From: Phoronis australis
Lineage: Eukaryota; Phoronida; Phoronidae
NCBI GenBank assembly: GCA_002633005.1
Contig: NMRA01000085.1
Coordinates: 975,252 to 1,039,251 of the forward strand
Direction of reading: 5' to 3'
DNA: 64,000 nt
The position numbers were made by a program, and so were the translations under genes. The notes beneath the pieces were generated by a model, which had not been told where the DNA came from, made no database searches, and worked only from the letters and a program-made list of their open reading frames with translations. Below, one piece after another: positions 44,489 through 54,915 of this stretch. Position 1 is the first letter of the stretch, and the number at the start of each line of letters is the position of its first letter.

Positions 44489-45862
44489 TTACTGCATATC
44501 CTCAGGCAAATTGTATGCGTCCAACATGTACTGAGCATATAATCTTGCCTTGTCCTTATATGGCTGTTGATCTTCCGCTGACATACTACGCCAGACTTGA
44601 CCCATTAGTTTACTGATGGACGAAGTTGGAATGCCTGGCCTCTCTTTGATATAAGACCTTCTGTTGAGCCGACTGAACATCATGAAACCGTTCATCCATG
44701 AAGTTTTCCGCAGATCAATTCTGCTATCCAGCTTTTTCCGCTTCTCAGGAGGTTCTTCGGAAGATTGCTTTTCACATCTTTTTCCAATGGAAGCACATCG
44801 CGCATGCCGTTTCTTCTTCTCAGTAGTTTTATATCTTGACTGTAAAGTGGCATCAACGCAGTTGGAGGATTCGGCGATTGGTAGATTGTGCACTTGTACT
44901 TTTGGAGCCGTACGGACAGTGCAGTGAACTATTTTGGGCGAGGGAACCTTTCGTGATGACTCTGTGGAAGCATGGCCCAGAGATGAAGATTCACCAGTAC
45001 TACACAAAGGTGAAGAGAATGAGATACCAGTTTCTATGTCAGACAAGGATTGGGATGAACAGGCATCATAACAACTGGACTCACTGAGTGACCGCTGGGT
45101 AAAGCTTCCTTTAGCGGTTGTTCCAAATTTGACCGATGGCTGCTGCGAATGACGGAACTGGGTTAACAAGTGATTGTTCATGTTTTTCAAAGTTTTGTCT
45201 ATGTCGATTGTTTCCAGGAACTGACAAGCCTCTGCTACAACTGGGTGTATATCTGTTGAATCTTGCTCTTGTTCTGAGAGATAACATGTCAAGAACAATC
45301 CATATTTGCTAGCATCAAAGCCAACATCCGCTCCAAGATTGCGCACTGTATTTTCAAGAAATGTTATATAATCAATGACTCTTTGCATAATGACCACTTT
45401 GGTTTCTCGTTGATTTTCATTGTGGCCGGGAACCTTCCTTGACAGACGTACGATAGCATAATTTAACCCCTGGTGGCGGTTCCTCTCGTTCTCCCTGTGC
45501 CTTTTCATCATTCTACTTAACGTTCTGGGGGTTCGTTGTCGCTCTCTCGTCTTGTTACGCGACTGTTTACCGTCAGGGGTTCCAAAACACACGTTTTTAT
45601 AACGCCTGCGCTCTGGAGAGGCAAAATCGAGTCCACTAGTTAGAGTTCCAACAGGAGCACCGCTGGACAAATCCTGAAAACAAGGGCACTGATGGCATGG
45701 CGAGGTTTCAATCACTATTTCCGGGCTGACTTCTACGATCACTTGGTCAGGTTCCGTTTTGACACCTTGGGTTACAAATTCGGGCTGCCCATAAAGAGAT
45801 TCCTCGCAATTCCATAAACCAGAATCTTCACCACTTGAGCTGCAGTCGTCATGGTAACTCAT
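44489..45862 (-). CDS. Intronless bHLH + HMG-box protein, MEIOSIN (BHMG1)-like
   Basis: One uninterrupted frame of 457 codons runs from ATG to TGA. Residues ~118-176 form a bHLH domain. Its basic region RHRENERNRHQGLN has the Glu and Arg that contact an E-box, followed by helix 1 (LNYAIVRLSRKVP), a loop rich in N/E/R, and helix 2 (TKVVIMQRVIDYITFLENTV). Residues ~389-449 form an HMG box (MNGFMMFSRLNRRSYIKERP, then ISKLMGQVWRSMSAEDQQPY). The middle is Ser-rich, with KKKRH and KRKK nuclear-signal candidates and a VKTEPD sumoylation-type site near residue 35. In vertebrates bHLH plus HMG box defines MEIOSIN, which works with STRA8 to start meiotic transcription. A nuclear, germline regulator is inferred. 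The vertebrate gene is multi-exon, so the absence of introns is notable. STRA8-like ancestry cannot be excluded. Confidence 0.85.
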   Translation of the reverse strand: MSYHDDCSSSGEDSGLWNCEESLYGQPEFVTQGVKTEPDQVIVEVSPEIVIETSPCHQCPCFQDLSSGAPVGTLTSGLDFASPERRRYKNVCFGTPDGKQSRNKTRERQRTPRTLSRMMKRHRENERNRHQGLNYAIVRLSRKVPGHNENQRETKVVIMQRVIDYITFLENTVRNLGADVGFDASKYGLFLTCYLSEQEQDSTDIHPVVAEACQFLETIDIDKTLKNMNNHLLTQFRHSQQPSVKFGTTAKGSFTQRSLSESSCYDACSSQSLSDIETGISFSSPLCSTGESSSLGHASTESSRKVPSPKIVHCTVRTAPKVQVHNLPIAESSNCVDATLQSRYKTTEKKKRHARCASIGKRCEKQSSEEPPEKRKKLDSRIDLRKTSWMNGFMMFSRLNRRSYIKERPGIPTSSISKLMGQVWRSMSAEDQQPYKDKARLYAQYMLDAYNLPEDMQ

Positions 45863-46495
45863 AGTACTTTCAAAAGTCCACTATGGCCAATTATGAAATA
45901 GGAATTCTACAGCACTGAAATGCCTCTGCTATACTTGACCTCAGTACTATTCCCGCTCAGGAGTGACGTAAACATCATGTGTCCGCACGAGCGCCACCAC
46001 CTCGTTCGTGCGCGTGACTTGATCTCTCAGAGGCTGCACGTGCTCTCTAGACGTAGGGATCATACCCCGGAACTTGTCACACAGCGTAGGCGTTGTTTAA
46101 AAATTTTATTTTTTCAAATCTTTCTAACACAAAACGAAGTCTTTCTAATACACTATTTAGCCCCATGGAGTGCGCCAAAATAAGAAATTATTATTTTTTC
46201 AACGAATGTTTGCTCAATTAGTGTTTCGCATGCAGCCTCACTAAAGACACTGGCGTCAATCATGTTTCTCAAAGCATAAAGACGACGAATACGTACGTTG
46301 ACGTACGCTAGTTAATGTCACAGAGATTTTCTGTAAATGATTTTTTCTTTTTAAAAGTAGGTCTACAGTGCACAAAAAATGACATAGTCAAAAAGCGAAC
46401 CATGATAACGTTCTATACTTCGTGGAAATCGTTCAGCTTTTGTCCTGGACAAAAATGACAATTTCAAGCTACTCTCCTGGCCTTTGATTCACACA
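45863..46495. other. Upstream of the bHLH-HMG gene
   Basis: Nothing coding is seen. The promoter of the minus-strand gene should lie here, but I recognise no clear TATA box or initiator. Confidence 0.35.
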
Positions 46496-48304
46496 ACAGT
46501 TAGCGCCATAAAATTGGTATCTAATTGTTCGCGATGATACGTAATTCCTTGGTTTGCAAAGAACTGGCGGTTCGATTCTGAAAGGACGTGACAAGCCAGC
46601 CTGGAGAGCCAGGTTTCCACCAATAACGATCTGTCAGTTCGTTCGAAGCCCNACAAGCCCGTTTACGTTTTTTTTTTTGGTCAAAAGGTCCGCAACCCCA
46701 AAAAATTGGAGACCCCTGCATCCCTACATTTTAGGCTGGGCGCACATCTGCCGAAATTCTGGTTATTTCCTGTGCCCTGCCCTTCCCCCTTAACTCAAAA
46801 TCCTGGATCCGCCCCTGAACAGGAGGCGAGCTTTATATTCCCTTTAAGTGTTTTTGTCCGTCTTTTGTATTTTCAGTTTTGATGTCAAATCGAATAATAA
46901 CCCTAAGCCTACTCAAGTGTTTCGCGCGCGCCAACATCCTCTCAGGAGAGAAAATCGGAAAGAGGAACTAAGGGAACCTCGACGACGAACACTCGCGAGC
47001 GTTTGTATGTCAAGCTGAACAAGAGCAAATATACATAACGAAGGTGAAAATGCATATTTGCGGCTCTGCTCTCTGTTTTCAAAAAAAATCAGGCAGATAA
47101 AATCGTCTTTTAGCGTTGTGCCTGAAATTTTTTGTTCCGCTCAAATTCAGTGATGCGCAGTGACGCGGTTGGTCGCAGGGTCGCGATGTCGGTCGGTGGA
47201 GCCCATCGCATTTTCCTCACCTAGATTAATTAGCAGCCAATCAAGGAAAACCTTCCTACGCCAATGATTTTTACTCATTTAAAGATACTGGACAAGAATT
47301 TGGTGATTAAGAGGGTTAAAATTCAAATTGAGGCGGTTTTTGTATGTTATATATTGAAAGAAACTTCACGATCTTTGATCCAGAATAAAAATTCCCAAAA
47401 CAGCGTATCCTGGCTTGCAGTCCCTAATAATAATCGCGGAATATGCGAATCGGTGTCCCCATAAAAGTTCGAGACGTTCAAATTAATGCTAGAAGTTAAC
47501 TGAACACACTTCTCTAAAACACAAAATTATCAAACTTGTAAACACTTGTCTCCAAAAAATGAGGAAGCATCTATTGTGTCGTGAATTGTACAGTGTCGAT
47601 ACAGTAGGTCATTACATAGATTGCTTAGGACTTTACAAAGCAGCTTGTAAATAAATTCATTTCTTTAGAAAGTAAGAATTAATTATCCTGACACATGCAG
47701 TGTGTGTTACCGTAAACAAGAGACACTGGAACACATTTTTACAATTGTTAATTGTTACTAAAGAAAGTGACTCCGAAACTTGAATAACAATAATCATGAC
47801 AAAGAGACAAATGAACACCTGCTCCGTCATTGTCAACATTCGAGAATGAAAAAGCGGACAGCTGGTTTGAAAAGCGGGACTTCCGGACAAAAAACTAAGC
47901 ATCCGGGTCTATGCCAAACGCAGGGATGAAACTTCCGCTGCAACACACAAAGACGTCCCGGGAGTGTTTTTTTTTTGTCGAACAGAAGACGTTACACCCA
48001 AAAGCTACCGACGGTATAAGTGACGGAATGTGGGATCATTTTGCGGATATGAGGCAGATCACTTATCATGTTGTTAAAAAAACTGATCCCAATTGATTCC
48101 ACACTCAGATTAGAAGGGATTTCTGGGGTTGGGAAATTTTGATAAAGCTCATTCAATGCTCAGGCTCAATAATTTGACTTGTCACCGTGGGTCTGTTTAT
48201 GGGCCGAGTTGGAATTTAATTGTGCTGTAAGTTTTTCCCACTATCCCAAACGTCATTACTTAACAAAATAATTAGGGACAAGTTTTGACCAGTTTATTGC
48301 TGTA

Positions 48305-48336
48305 AGCTAGGAACCAGTAAGTACTGGTTCCTAGCT
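48305..48336. repeat. Perfect 15-bp stem hairpin, 2-nt loop (also at 50721-50752)
   Basis: AGCTAGGAACCAGTA is followed by AG and the exact complement. It is identical in both haplotype copies. A stem this long with a two-base loop would extrude readily as a cruciform. Confidence 0.9.
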
Positions 48337-48612
48337 GTGAGTTATCTAAATCAAAAATTTACATTATCACATGAGCGGTTCATTGCATCTTAGGGAAAAT
48401 TGTTTGCATACATTCTACATGGAAACTACGTGCGTGTCACTTAGACACATCGGGAACACTTCTGATATTTTCATGGCTCCACATTTTCCCTGAGATATGT
48501 TTCATAAGAGCGAACTTCGATCATACTGTCAACCATTATTCTGTTAAAAGTCACTTGACTTGCCTATGACTGAAGTTTGCACATACGCAGATACGAAACA
48601 ACTGGGGAGACC

Positions 48613-48705
48613 ATGGACAATACCAGTGACCCGGATGTTTTGCTGAGTTTGAGTGTGAAGAAAATGCATCAACAACAGAAGTTCAACCATGTCTTACATA
48701 CTTCA
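48613..48705 (+). CDS. Candidate first coding exon, copy 1 (31 codons)
   Basis: ATG in GACCATGG context is followed by MDNTSDPDVLLSLSVKKMHQ and QQKFNHVLHTS, ending in phase 0 at TCA|gtaagg. A possible acceptor (acgcag) lies at about 48585-48590. The peptide looks protein-like, but no domain is recognised and no following exon was found. Copy 2 at 51029-51121 is the same with one silent difference; since the copies are probably allelic, that is no evidence of conservation. Confidence 0.3.
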
Positions 48706-51028
48706 GTAAGGTGCCTCAAAGATGACATCGTGCGTTTATTTTTTTTGTTTTTTTTTTAGTTGTCTGAGGATCTCGAGATCCCGACTTAATTATCTCGGGA
48801 TCGCGAGATCCCGACTTAANGATTCACACAACAGCTAGCGCCATAAAATTGGTTCGCTATGATACGTAGTAATTCCTGGGTTTGCAAAGAACTGGTGGTT
48901 CAATTCTGAAGGGTCGTGACAAGGCAGCCTGGAGAGCCAGGTTTCCACCAATAACGATCTGTCAGTTCGTTCGAAGCCCTCAGAATCACCTCCAATTTGA
49001 TTATACAATTCGAAACCATGCAATGACGGTACCATTTGGCAGTTCGGGTGCGAATTGCTGATTAGCACCGACATGATCGCAACCAGAGGGGCTCGGAGTG
49101 TGAATAAACAATGCATAGGTCCTGAACAAACCCCGTTTACGGTTTTATTTTTGGTCAAAAGGTCCGCAACCTCAAAAATTCGAGACCCCTGCATCCCTAC
49201 ATTTTAGTCTGGGCGCACATCTGCGGCGAAATTCNAACTCAAAATCCTGGATCCGCCCCTGAACAGGAGGCGAGCTTTGTAGTCCCTGTAAGTGTTTTTG
49301 TCCGTCTTTTGTATTTTCAGTTTTGATAATTGGTCAAATCGAATAATATTACTCAAGTGTTTCGCGCGCGCCAACATCCTCGCAGGAGAGAAGATCGGAA
49401 TGAGGAAGTAAGGGAAACCTCGACGACGAACACTCGCGAGCGTTTGTATGTCAAGCTGAACAAGAGCAAATATACATAACGAAGGTGAAAATGCATATTT
49501 GTGTCTCTGCTCTCTATTTTCAAAAAACATCAGTTAATATCGTCTTTTAGCGTTGTGACTGAAATTTTTTGTTCCGCTCAAATTCAGTGATGCGCAGTGA
49601 CGCTGTTGGTCGCAGGGTCGTGACGTCGGTCGGTGGAGCCCATCACATTTTCCTCGCCTAGATTAATTTGCAACCATTCAAAGAAAACCTTCCTACGCCA
49701 ATGATTTATACTCATTTAAAGATGCTGGACAAGATTTTGGTGATTAAGACGGTTAAAATTCAAACTGAGGCGATTTTTGTATGTTATATATTGAAAGGAA
49801 CTTTACGATCTTTGATCCAGAATAAAAATGCCCAAAACAGCGTATCCTGGCTTGCAGTCTCTAATGATAATCGCGGAATATGCGAATCGGTGGCCCCAGA
49901 AAAGTTCGAGACGTTCAAATGCTAGAAGTTGACTGAACACACTTCTCTAAAACACAAAATTATCAAACGTGTAAACACTTGTCTCCAAAAAATGAGGAAA
50001 CATCTATTGTGTAGTGAATTGTACAGTGTCGATACAGTAGGTCATTACATAGGTTGCTTAGGACTTTACAAAGTAGCTTGTAAATAAATTCATTTCTTTA
50101 GAAAGTAAAAATTAATTATCCTGACACATGCAGTGTGTGTTACCGTAAACAAGAGACACTGGAACACATTTTTACTAAAGAAAGTGGCTCCGAAACTTGA
50201 ATAACAATAATCATGACAAAGAGACAAATGAACACCTGTTCCGTCATTGTCAACATTCGAGAATGAAAAAGCGGACAGCTGGTTTGAAAAGCGGGACTTC
50301 CGGACAAAAAACTAAGCATCCGGGTCTATGCCAAACGCAAGGATGAAACTTCCGCTGCAACACACAAAGACTTCCCGGGAGTGTTTTTTTTTGTCGAACA
50401 GAAGACGTTACACCCAAAAGCTACCGACGGTATAAGTGACGGAATGTGGGATCATTTTGCGGATATGAGGCAGATCACTTATCATGTTGTTAAAAAAACT
50501 GATCCCAATTGATTCCACACTCAGATTAGAAGGGATTTCTGGGGTTGGGAAATTTTGATAAAGCTCATTCAATGCTCAGGCTCAATAATTTGACTTGTCA
50601 CCGTGGGTCTGTTTATGGGCCGAGTTGGAATTTAATTGTGCTGTAAGTTTTTCCCACTATCCCAAACGTCATTACTTAACAAAATAATTAGGGACAAGTT
50701 TTGACCAGTTTATTGCTGTAAGCTAGGAACCAGTAAGTACTGGTTCCTAGCTGTGAGTTATCTAAATCAAAAATTTACATTATCACATGAGCGGTTCATT
50801 GCATCTTAGGGAAAATTGTTTGCATACATTCTACATGGAAACTACGTGCGTGTCACTTAGACACATCGGGAACACTTCTGATATTTTCATGGCTCCACAT
50901 TTTCCCTGAGATATGTTTCATAAGAGCGAACTTCGATCATACTGTCAACCATTATTCTGTTAAAAGTCACTTGACTTGCCTATGACTGAAGTTTGCACAT
51001 ACGCAGATACGAAACAACTGCGGAGACC

Positions 51029-51121
51029 ATGGACAATACTAGTGACCCGGATGTTTTGCTGAGTTTGAGTGTGAAGAAAATGCATCAACAACAGAAGTTC
51101 AACCATGTCTTACATACTTCA
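51029..51121 (+). CDS. Candidate first coding exon, copy 2 (31 codons)
   Basis: This is the same reading as 48613-48705. The proposed donor lies at the left edge of the inverted-repeat transposon that begins at about 51125, so the donor sequence may belong partly to that element. Confidence 0.28.
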
Positions 51122-51269
51122 GTAAGGTGCCTCAAAGATGACATCGTGCGTTTATTTTTTTGTTTTTTTTTTTAGTTGTCTCAGGATCTCGAGATCCCGA
51201 CTTAATTATCTCGGGATCGCGAGATCCCGACTTAATTATCTCGGGATCTATAATTTTCTTCAGTGTGTC

Positions 51270-51666
51270 ACTGTGCGTAAACAGTCTTCTGGTGCGTCGC
51301 ATTGTCACACCATCATCTGGATCGACAATAAGAAAGGATGATTTGCACAGTTTTTCGTTTCTCCACAAAGTCATTTGTGACACATTTGTGGTGCAATAAT
51401 CTATATCCATGTTGCTGGCCTGGCATCGGTATTTGTTGGTCTACTAATGCAATCACAACACATATGTCTGAATAATTGTTAGGACGCGCGAGTCCTAGTC
51501 TCGACAACAGACTCCGAAGGTGTCTAACGCTAATAATAATACCAAAACGATACCTGAGCATGTCTACAGTTTCTTTTTGCGCAAGCCCTAAGTTGAAAAG
51601 ATCTCTAACAGTTTCGTATCTATTCAAACTGGAATATTCTTGGTAACAGAAAACAAGGCCTGTCAC
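51270..51666 (-). pseudogene. Integrase-core (rve/IS3EU-like) transposase fragment
   Basis: The minus-strand frame 51666-51313 reads RYETVRDLFNLGLAQKETVD, later ISVRHLRSLLSRLGLARP and PGQQHGYRLLHHKC. These resemble the N-terminal helix-turn-helix and 'GYRxMHxKC' box of animal integrase-like transposases (IS3EU type in Repbase terms). The frame then breaks, and the expected continuation (VDPDDGVTMRRTRRL) is found in another frame at about 51345-51290. The DDE catalytic core that should follow is absent: the sequence runs straight into the terminal repeat. Family assignment is from recall of the general pattern. Confidence 0.6.
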
Positions 51667-52539
51667 GTGAGATCAATTTTATAGCAGTAAGGGTCCAAAT
51701 TCTGTTTTTTTTGTTTTTTCAGTCAGCAAAACTAGTAGTACTGCAGTTTTAAGCGGAAGGAATATCTTTAAAATCATCCCATTAACACCAGACGAGCAAA
51801 TTTGTTGTAGCCGGGCCTGATAAATCTACGTTCTGTCCCGTATTTCCTGAGATCATGGACTGTTGACAGAAGGAAGTTCTAAACATAACGACTCTCATTT
51901 GTTTCTATGATGCGTCCATATAGCCTACTGACTGTGTGGGTTACTATTGTAAATGGCCTTGATTATTTGTCCTAGTGATGAAAAATGAGACATCGAAACA
52001 CGTTGAAGTTGAAAAATCTCGTTTTTATTATTATCTTTCATTACTTTTCTTCGTTATACCCGGTTTCACTCCAGATAGGATTGCGTGTGCTTTTACCAAC
52101 GTCAAAAGTTGAGTCATCTATCTTATTGAGTAAAATGTTGAAAATTTTCCAGTGCAACTTCCATTTGAATTACTTGTTAAAGTTGTATGCCCATCACAAT
52201 GTCATGGCTCAGAAATATGAGGTTTTAAGGAGTACGATTGAAGAGGTGCATTTGCGTGAAATTAGGAACCGTCAGCTTTAATATTACAGTTTTACACGGG
52301 TGGTAGACACATATTTTTCCACAAATAGTTTACCCTTAGAACTATTATTTTCTGGCACAACTTGTCTGCAACCCATGTTATATACAGTTGTACAATATAC
52401 AAAGTCACGTGACATACATCATCTTTTATCAGTTGTCAACAGTCACGTAGCAACTTTAAACTGTTCCCGTCGAATTTTGAGGGCTCCTCTTGAGTTTCTG
52501 AGTTATTATCCTTGTCCAACTGAGGCCGGCCCAAACCCC

Positions 52540-52632
52540 TGGAACTTTTGTGGTTTTTTTGTTGTGCCGTTTTTTGTTTTTTAACTTTTGTGTTTTTTTG
52601 TTGTGCCGTTTTTTTGTTTTTTTTTTCCTTCG
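52540..52632. repeat. T/G-rich tandem repeat
   Basis: Two copies of 'cttttgtg(g)tttttttgttgtgccgtttttt' lie in tandem, giving low-complexity frames on both strands. This is not coding. Confidence 0.85.
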
Positions 52633-52978
52633 CCGACAGGCCCCCTTAACTGCCACGGGTCCCAGCGGTGTGGGCCCTCCTGGCCACTTCTTCTCAACGA
52701 CCCTGACTATGCATTCAGTTTAGTTTGCAATGTGTTTTTATCCGAACTACGATTCAAGAAGTGGAGACTGTTGGGCATTTGAAAACAAACTATGTTGATA
52801 GAATCGAGATCTCGCGATAATTAAGTCGGGATCTCGAGATCCTGAGATAATTAAAAAAGAAAACCTCGATGTCATCTTTGGGCCACCGAACTCCGGTTAT
52901 ATGTTTGCAACACAAATTTTTTCATAGCATAACATTTTTTTAAAAAATAAGATAGCTGACTCTGAGAAGTGCTGGTTT

Positions 52979-53245
52979 AGTATGTGTGAATCTGAAACGT
53001 TACAATATATTTTTTACGACTGTGCGATAATAAAAAAAATTCTGTGCTCGCCAGAAGAAAGTGTTATGATCTTTTTGATATACTTTTTGGCAATATTTCT
53101 AAGTAAAAAGATAAGGTTTTTAAATTGGCTCCAGCTAATACGCACAAAACTCATAACTGTATCAAAAAATCAAAATTACTATACTAACATTTTTAGTTTT
53201 ATCAGGACGTTGAAACATGAAATTTCTTCTTCTGAAAAATGGTAA
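52979..53245 (+). pseudogene. LINE reverse-transcriptase C-terminal fragment
   Basis: The frame reads MCESETLQYIFYDCAIIKKI, then FLNWLQLIRTKLITVSKNQN and FSFIRTLKHEISSSEKW. The Cys...ET-x-x-x-x-F-x-x-C arrangement is the zf-RVT motif that follows reverse transcriptase in many non-LTR retrotransposons. Only this tail remains; no RT palm motif is present upstream. Confidence 0.5.
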
Positions 53246-53403
53246 AACCGAGGAATATAATAAATATTGGAAAGAGTAATCCTCTCTGGTGATCATCTTT
53301 CGCTGCAGCTGAATTGGTGCACTTGCGTGTGCATGTGTGAATGGTTTTCCCCTTTACATCTTTTAATTTTGTATGTATGCTTGTCTCATCCAATTAGTAT
53401 TAA

Positions 53404-53510
53404 CAAGAGCAACGCAGAGCGTTGAAATGCGCCCACAATTGCACCGCATACGGTATCCTTCTAGGGTTGTTTATTGGTACCATAAAGTGGCCAGTAGAGG
53501 GCATATATGC
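53404..53510 (-). mobile_element. Solo end of the Helitron-like family
   Basis: In inverted orientation, CAAGAG is followed by a CAACGC-AGA-GCGTTG hairpin (53410-53424), 'gaaatgcgccc', then 'agggttgtttattggt' and a CTCF-like word CCAGTAGAGGGCAT (53491-53504, one mismatch). The order matches the ends at 28031 and 39780. Confidence 0.65.
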
Positions 53511-53581
53511 AGTATGTTGTACTTTACAAAATGGAAAGGCATGGTCCTTGTCTCCTCAATAGGCTAGGGGCAAAATGTGAG

Positions 53582-54576
53582 NNNNNNNNNNNNNNNNNNN
53601 NNNNNNNNNNNNNNNNNNNNNNNNNNNNNNNNNNNNNNNNNNNNNNNNNNNNNNNNNNNNNNNNNNNNNNNNNNNNNNNNNNNNNNNNNNNNNNNNNNNN
53701 NNNNNNNNNNNNNNNNNNNNNNNNNNNNNNNNNNNNNNNNNNNNNNNNNNNNNNNNNNNNNNNNNNNNNNNNNNNNNNNNNNNNNNNNNNNNNNNNNNNN
53801 NNNNNNNNNNNNNNNNNNNNNNNNNNNNNNNNNNNNNNNNNNNNNNNNNNNNNNNNNNNNNNNNNNNNNNNNNNNNNNNNNNNNNNNNNNNNNNNNNNNN
53901 NNNNNNNNNNNNNNNNNNNNNNNNNNNNNNNNNNNNNNNNNNNNNNNNNNNNNNNNNNNNNNNNNNNNNNNNNNNNNNNNNNNNNNNNNNNNNNNNNNNN
54001 NNNNNNNNNNNNNNNNNNNNNNNNNNNNNNNNNNNNNNNNNNNNNNNNNNNNNNNNNNNNNNNNNNNNNNNNNNNNNNNNNNNNNNNNNNNNNNNNNNNN
54101 NNNNNNNNNNNNNNNNNNNNNNNNNNNNNNNNNNNNNNNNNNNNNNNNNNNNNNNNNNNNNNNNNNNNNNNNNNNNNNNNNNNNNNNNNNNNNNNNNNNN
54201 NNNNNNNNNNNNNNNNNNNNNNNNNNNNNNNNNNNNNNNNNNNNNNNNNNNNNNNNNNNNNNNNNNNNNNNNNNNNNNNNNNNNNNNNNNNNNNNNNNNN
54301 NNNNNNNNNNNNNNNNNNNNNNNNNNNNNNNNNNNNNNNNNNNNNNNNNNNNNNNNNNNNNNNNNNNNNNNNNNNNNNNNNNNNNNNNNNNNNNNNNNNN
54401 NNNNNNNNNNNNNNNNNNNNNNNNNNNNNNNNNNNNNNNNNNNNNNNNNNNNNNNNNNNNNNNNNNNNNNNNNNNNNNNNNNNNNNNNNNNNNNNNNNNN
54501 NNNNNNNNNNNNNNNNNNNNNNNNNNNNNNNNNNNNNNNNNNNNNNNNNNNNNNNNNNNNNNNNNNNNNNNNNNNN
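53582..54576. other. Assembly gap (995 N)
   Basis: An unbroken run of N separates LINE and Helitron-like debris from the THAP remnant. Open frames crossing it are meaningless. Confidence 1.
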
Positions 54577-54719
54577 AACTGGATCCTCCCGCGAGAGAAG
54601 CGGCCTCGGGCTCGGCGAGTCAACCCAGTCATCCAACAGACGATCCTGAATTAAGAGCTGATGTTTCTGAATGATAAATATTGTCCTTTATTGAACCAGG
54701 CCTTCATCGTCTCCTGTGA

Positions 54720-54915
54720 CTGGAGTCGAAACGCGAGTCCTCAAAGTGGGCAGAACACAGAGTGGCCCCGGACCGAATCGCTTGGTCCACGATGACGTCC
54801 CACACTCTCGTTCGGCGCACGAAGTCATGTCCCTTCTGCGCAACTTTGGTGTCCTTCGGAACACGGAGACGTTTTCCGCCTGGCTGCTGTTCCTGCAGCC
54901 TCCGGAAACACATCT
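54720..54915 (-). pseudogene. THAP-domain remnant, frameshifted
   Basis: One minus-strand frame gives CVSGGCRNSSQAENVSVF, matching the THAP start (C-x3-G-C-x-N). The continuation is in a second frame: VPKDTKV, then VIVDQAIRSGATLCSAHFED and SRF, which holds the C...HF zinc ligands. The switch lies near 54865 and looks like a one-base loss. The conserved Trp after the FPKD region reads Gly. THAP is a C2CH DNA-binding domain found in host factors and P-element-type transposases. Both changes argue for a dead copy, though a sequencing error at the frameshift is possible. The adjacent N gap hides any continuation. Confidence 0.75.

Larger units (their letters stand above)
46496..51235. repeat. Tandem ~2.3-2.4 kb copies joined at a single N (probable unmerged haplotypes)
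   Basis: Bases 46496-48819 and 48821-51235 align end to end, starting 'gattcacacaacag' and ending in the 'cgagatcccgacttaa' repeat. The join is the N at 48820. Copy 1 has an internal N at 46652 where copy 2 has about 155 extra bases; copy 2 has an N at 49235 where copy 1 has a few dozen. Each allele therefore seems to carry a badly closed gap. The remaining differences are scattered substitutions and small indels. Confidence 0.88.
51125..52888 (-). mobile_element. DNA transposon with long inverted ends and a broken rve/IS3EU-like transposase
   Basis: A 32-bp inverted repeat is exact (51179-51210 against 52816-52847, containing GGATCTCGAGATCCCGACTT). Outside it the match continues as 'ggtgcctcaaagatgacatcg' on the left and 'cgatgtcatctttgggccacc' on the right, giving ends of about 80 bp. 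Next to the left end the palindromic word gatcgcgagatcccgacttaattatctcg is reiterated. The interior holds a minus-strand transposase remnant (51666-51313). At about 1.76 kb the element is shorter than an autonomous copy should be. Confidence 0.7.

Noticed and set aside
44664-45087. Plus-strand frames inside the bHLH-HMG gene
   Set aside because: They are antisense shadows of a gene with two recognised domains on the minus strand.
53507-54674. Four open frames of 358-380 residues across the N run
   Set aside because: They are almost entirely N and have no coding meaning.
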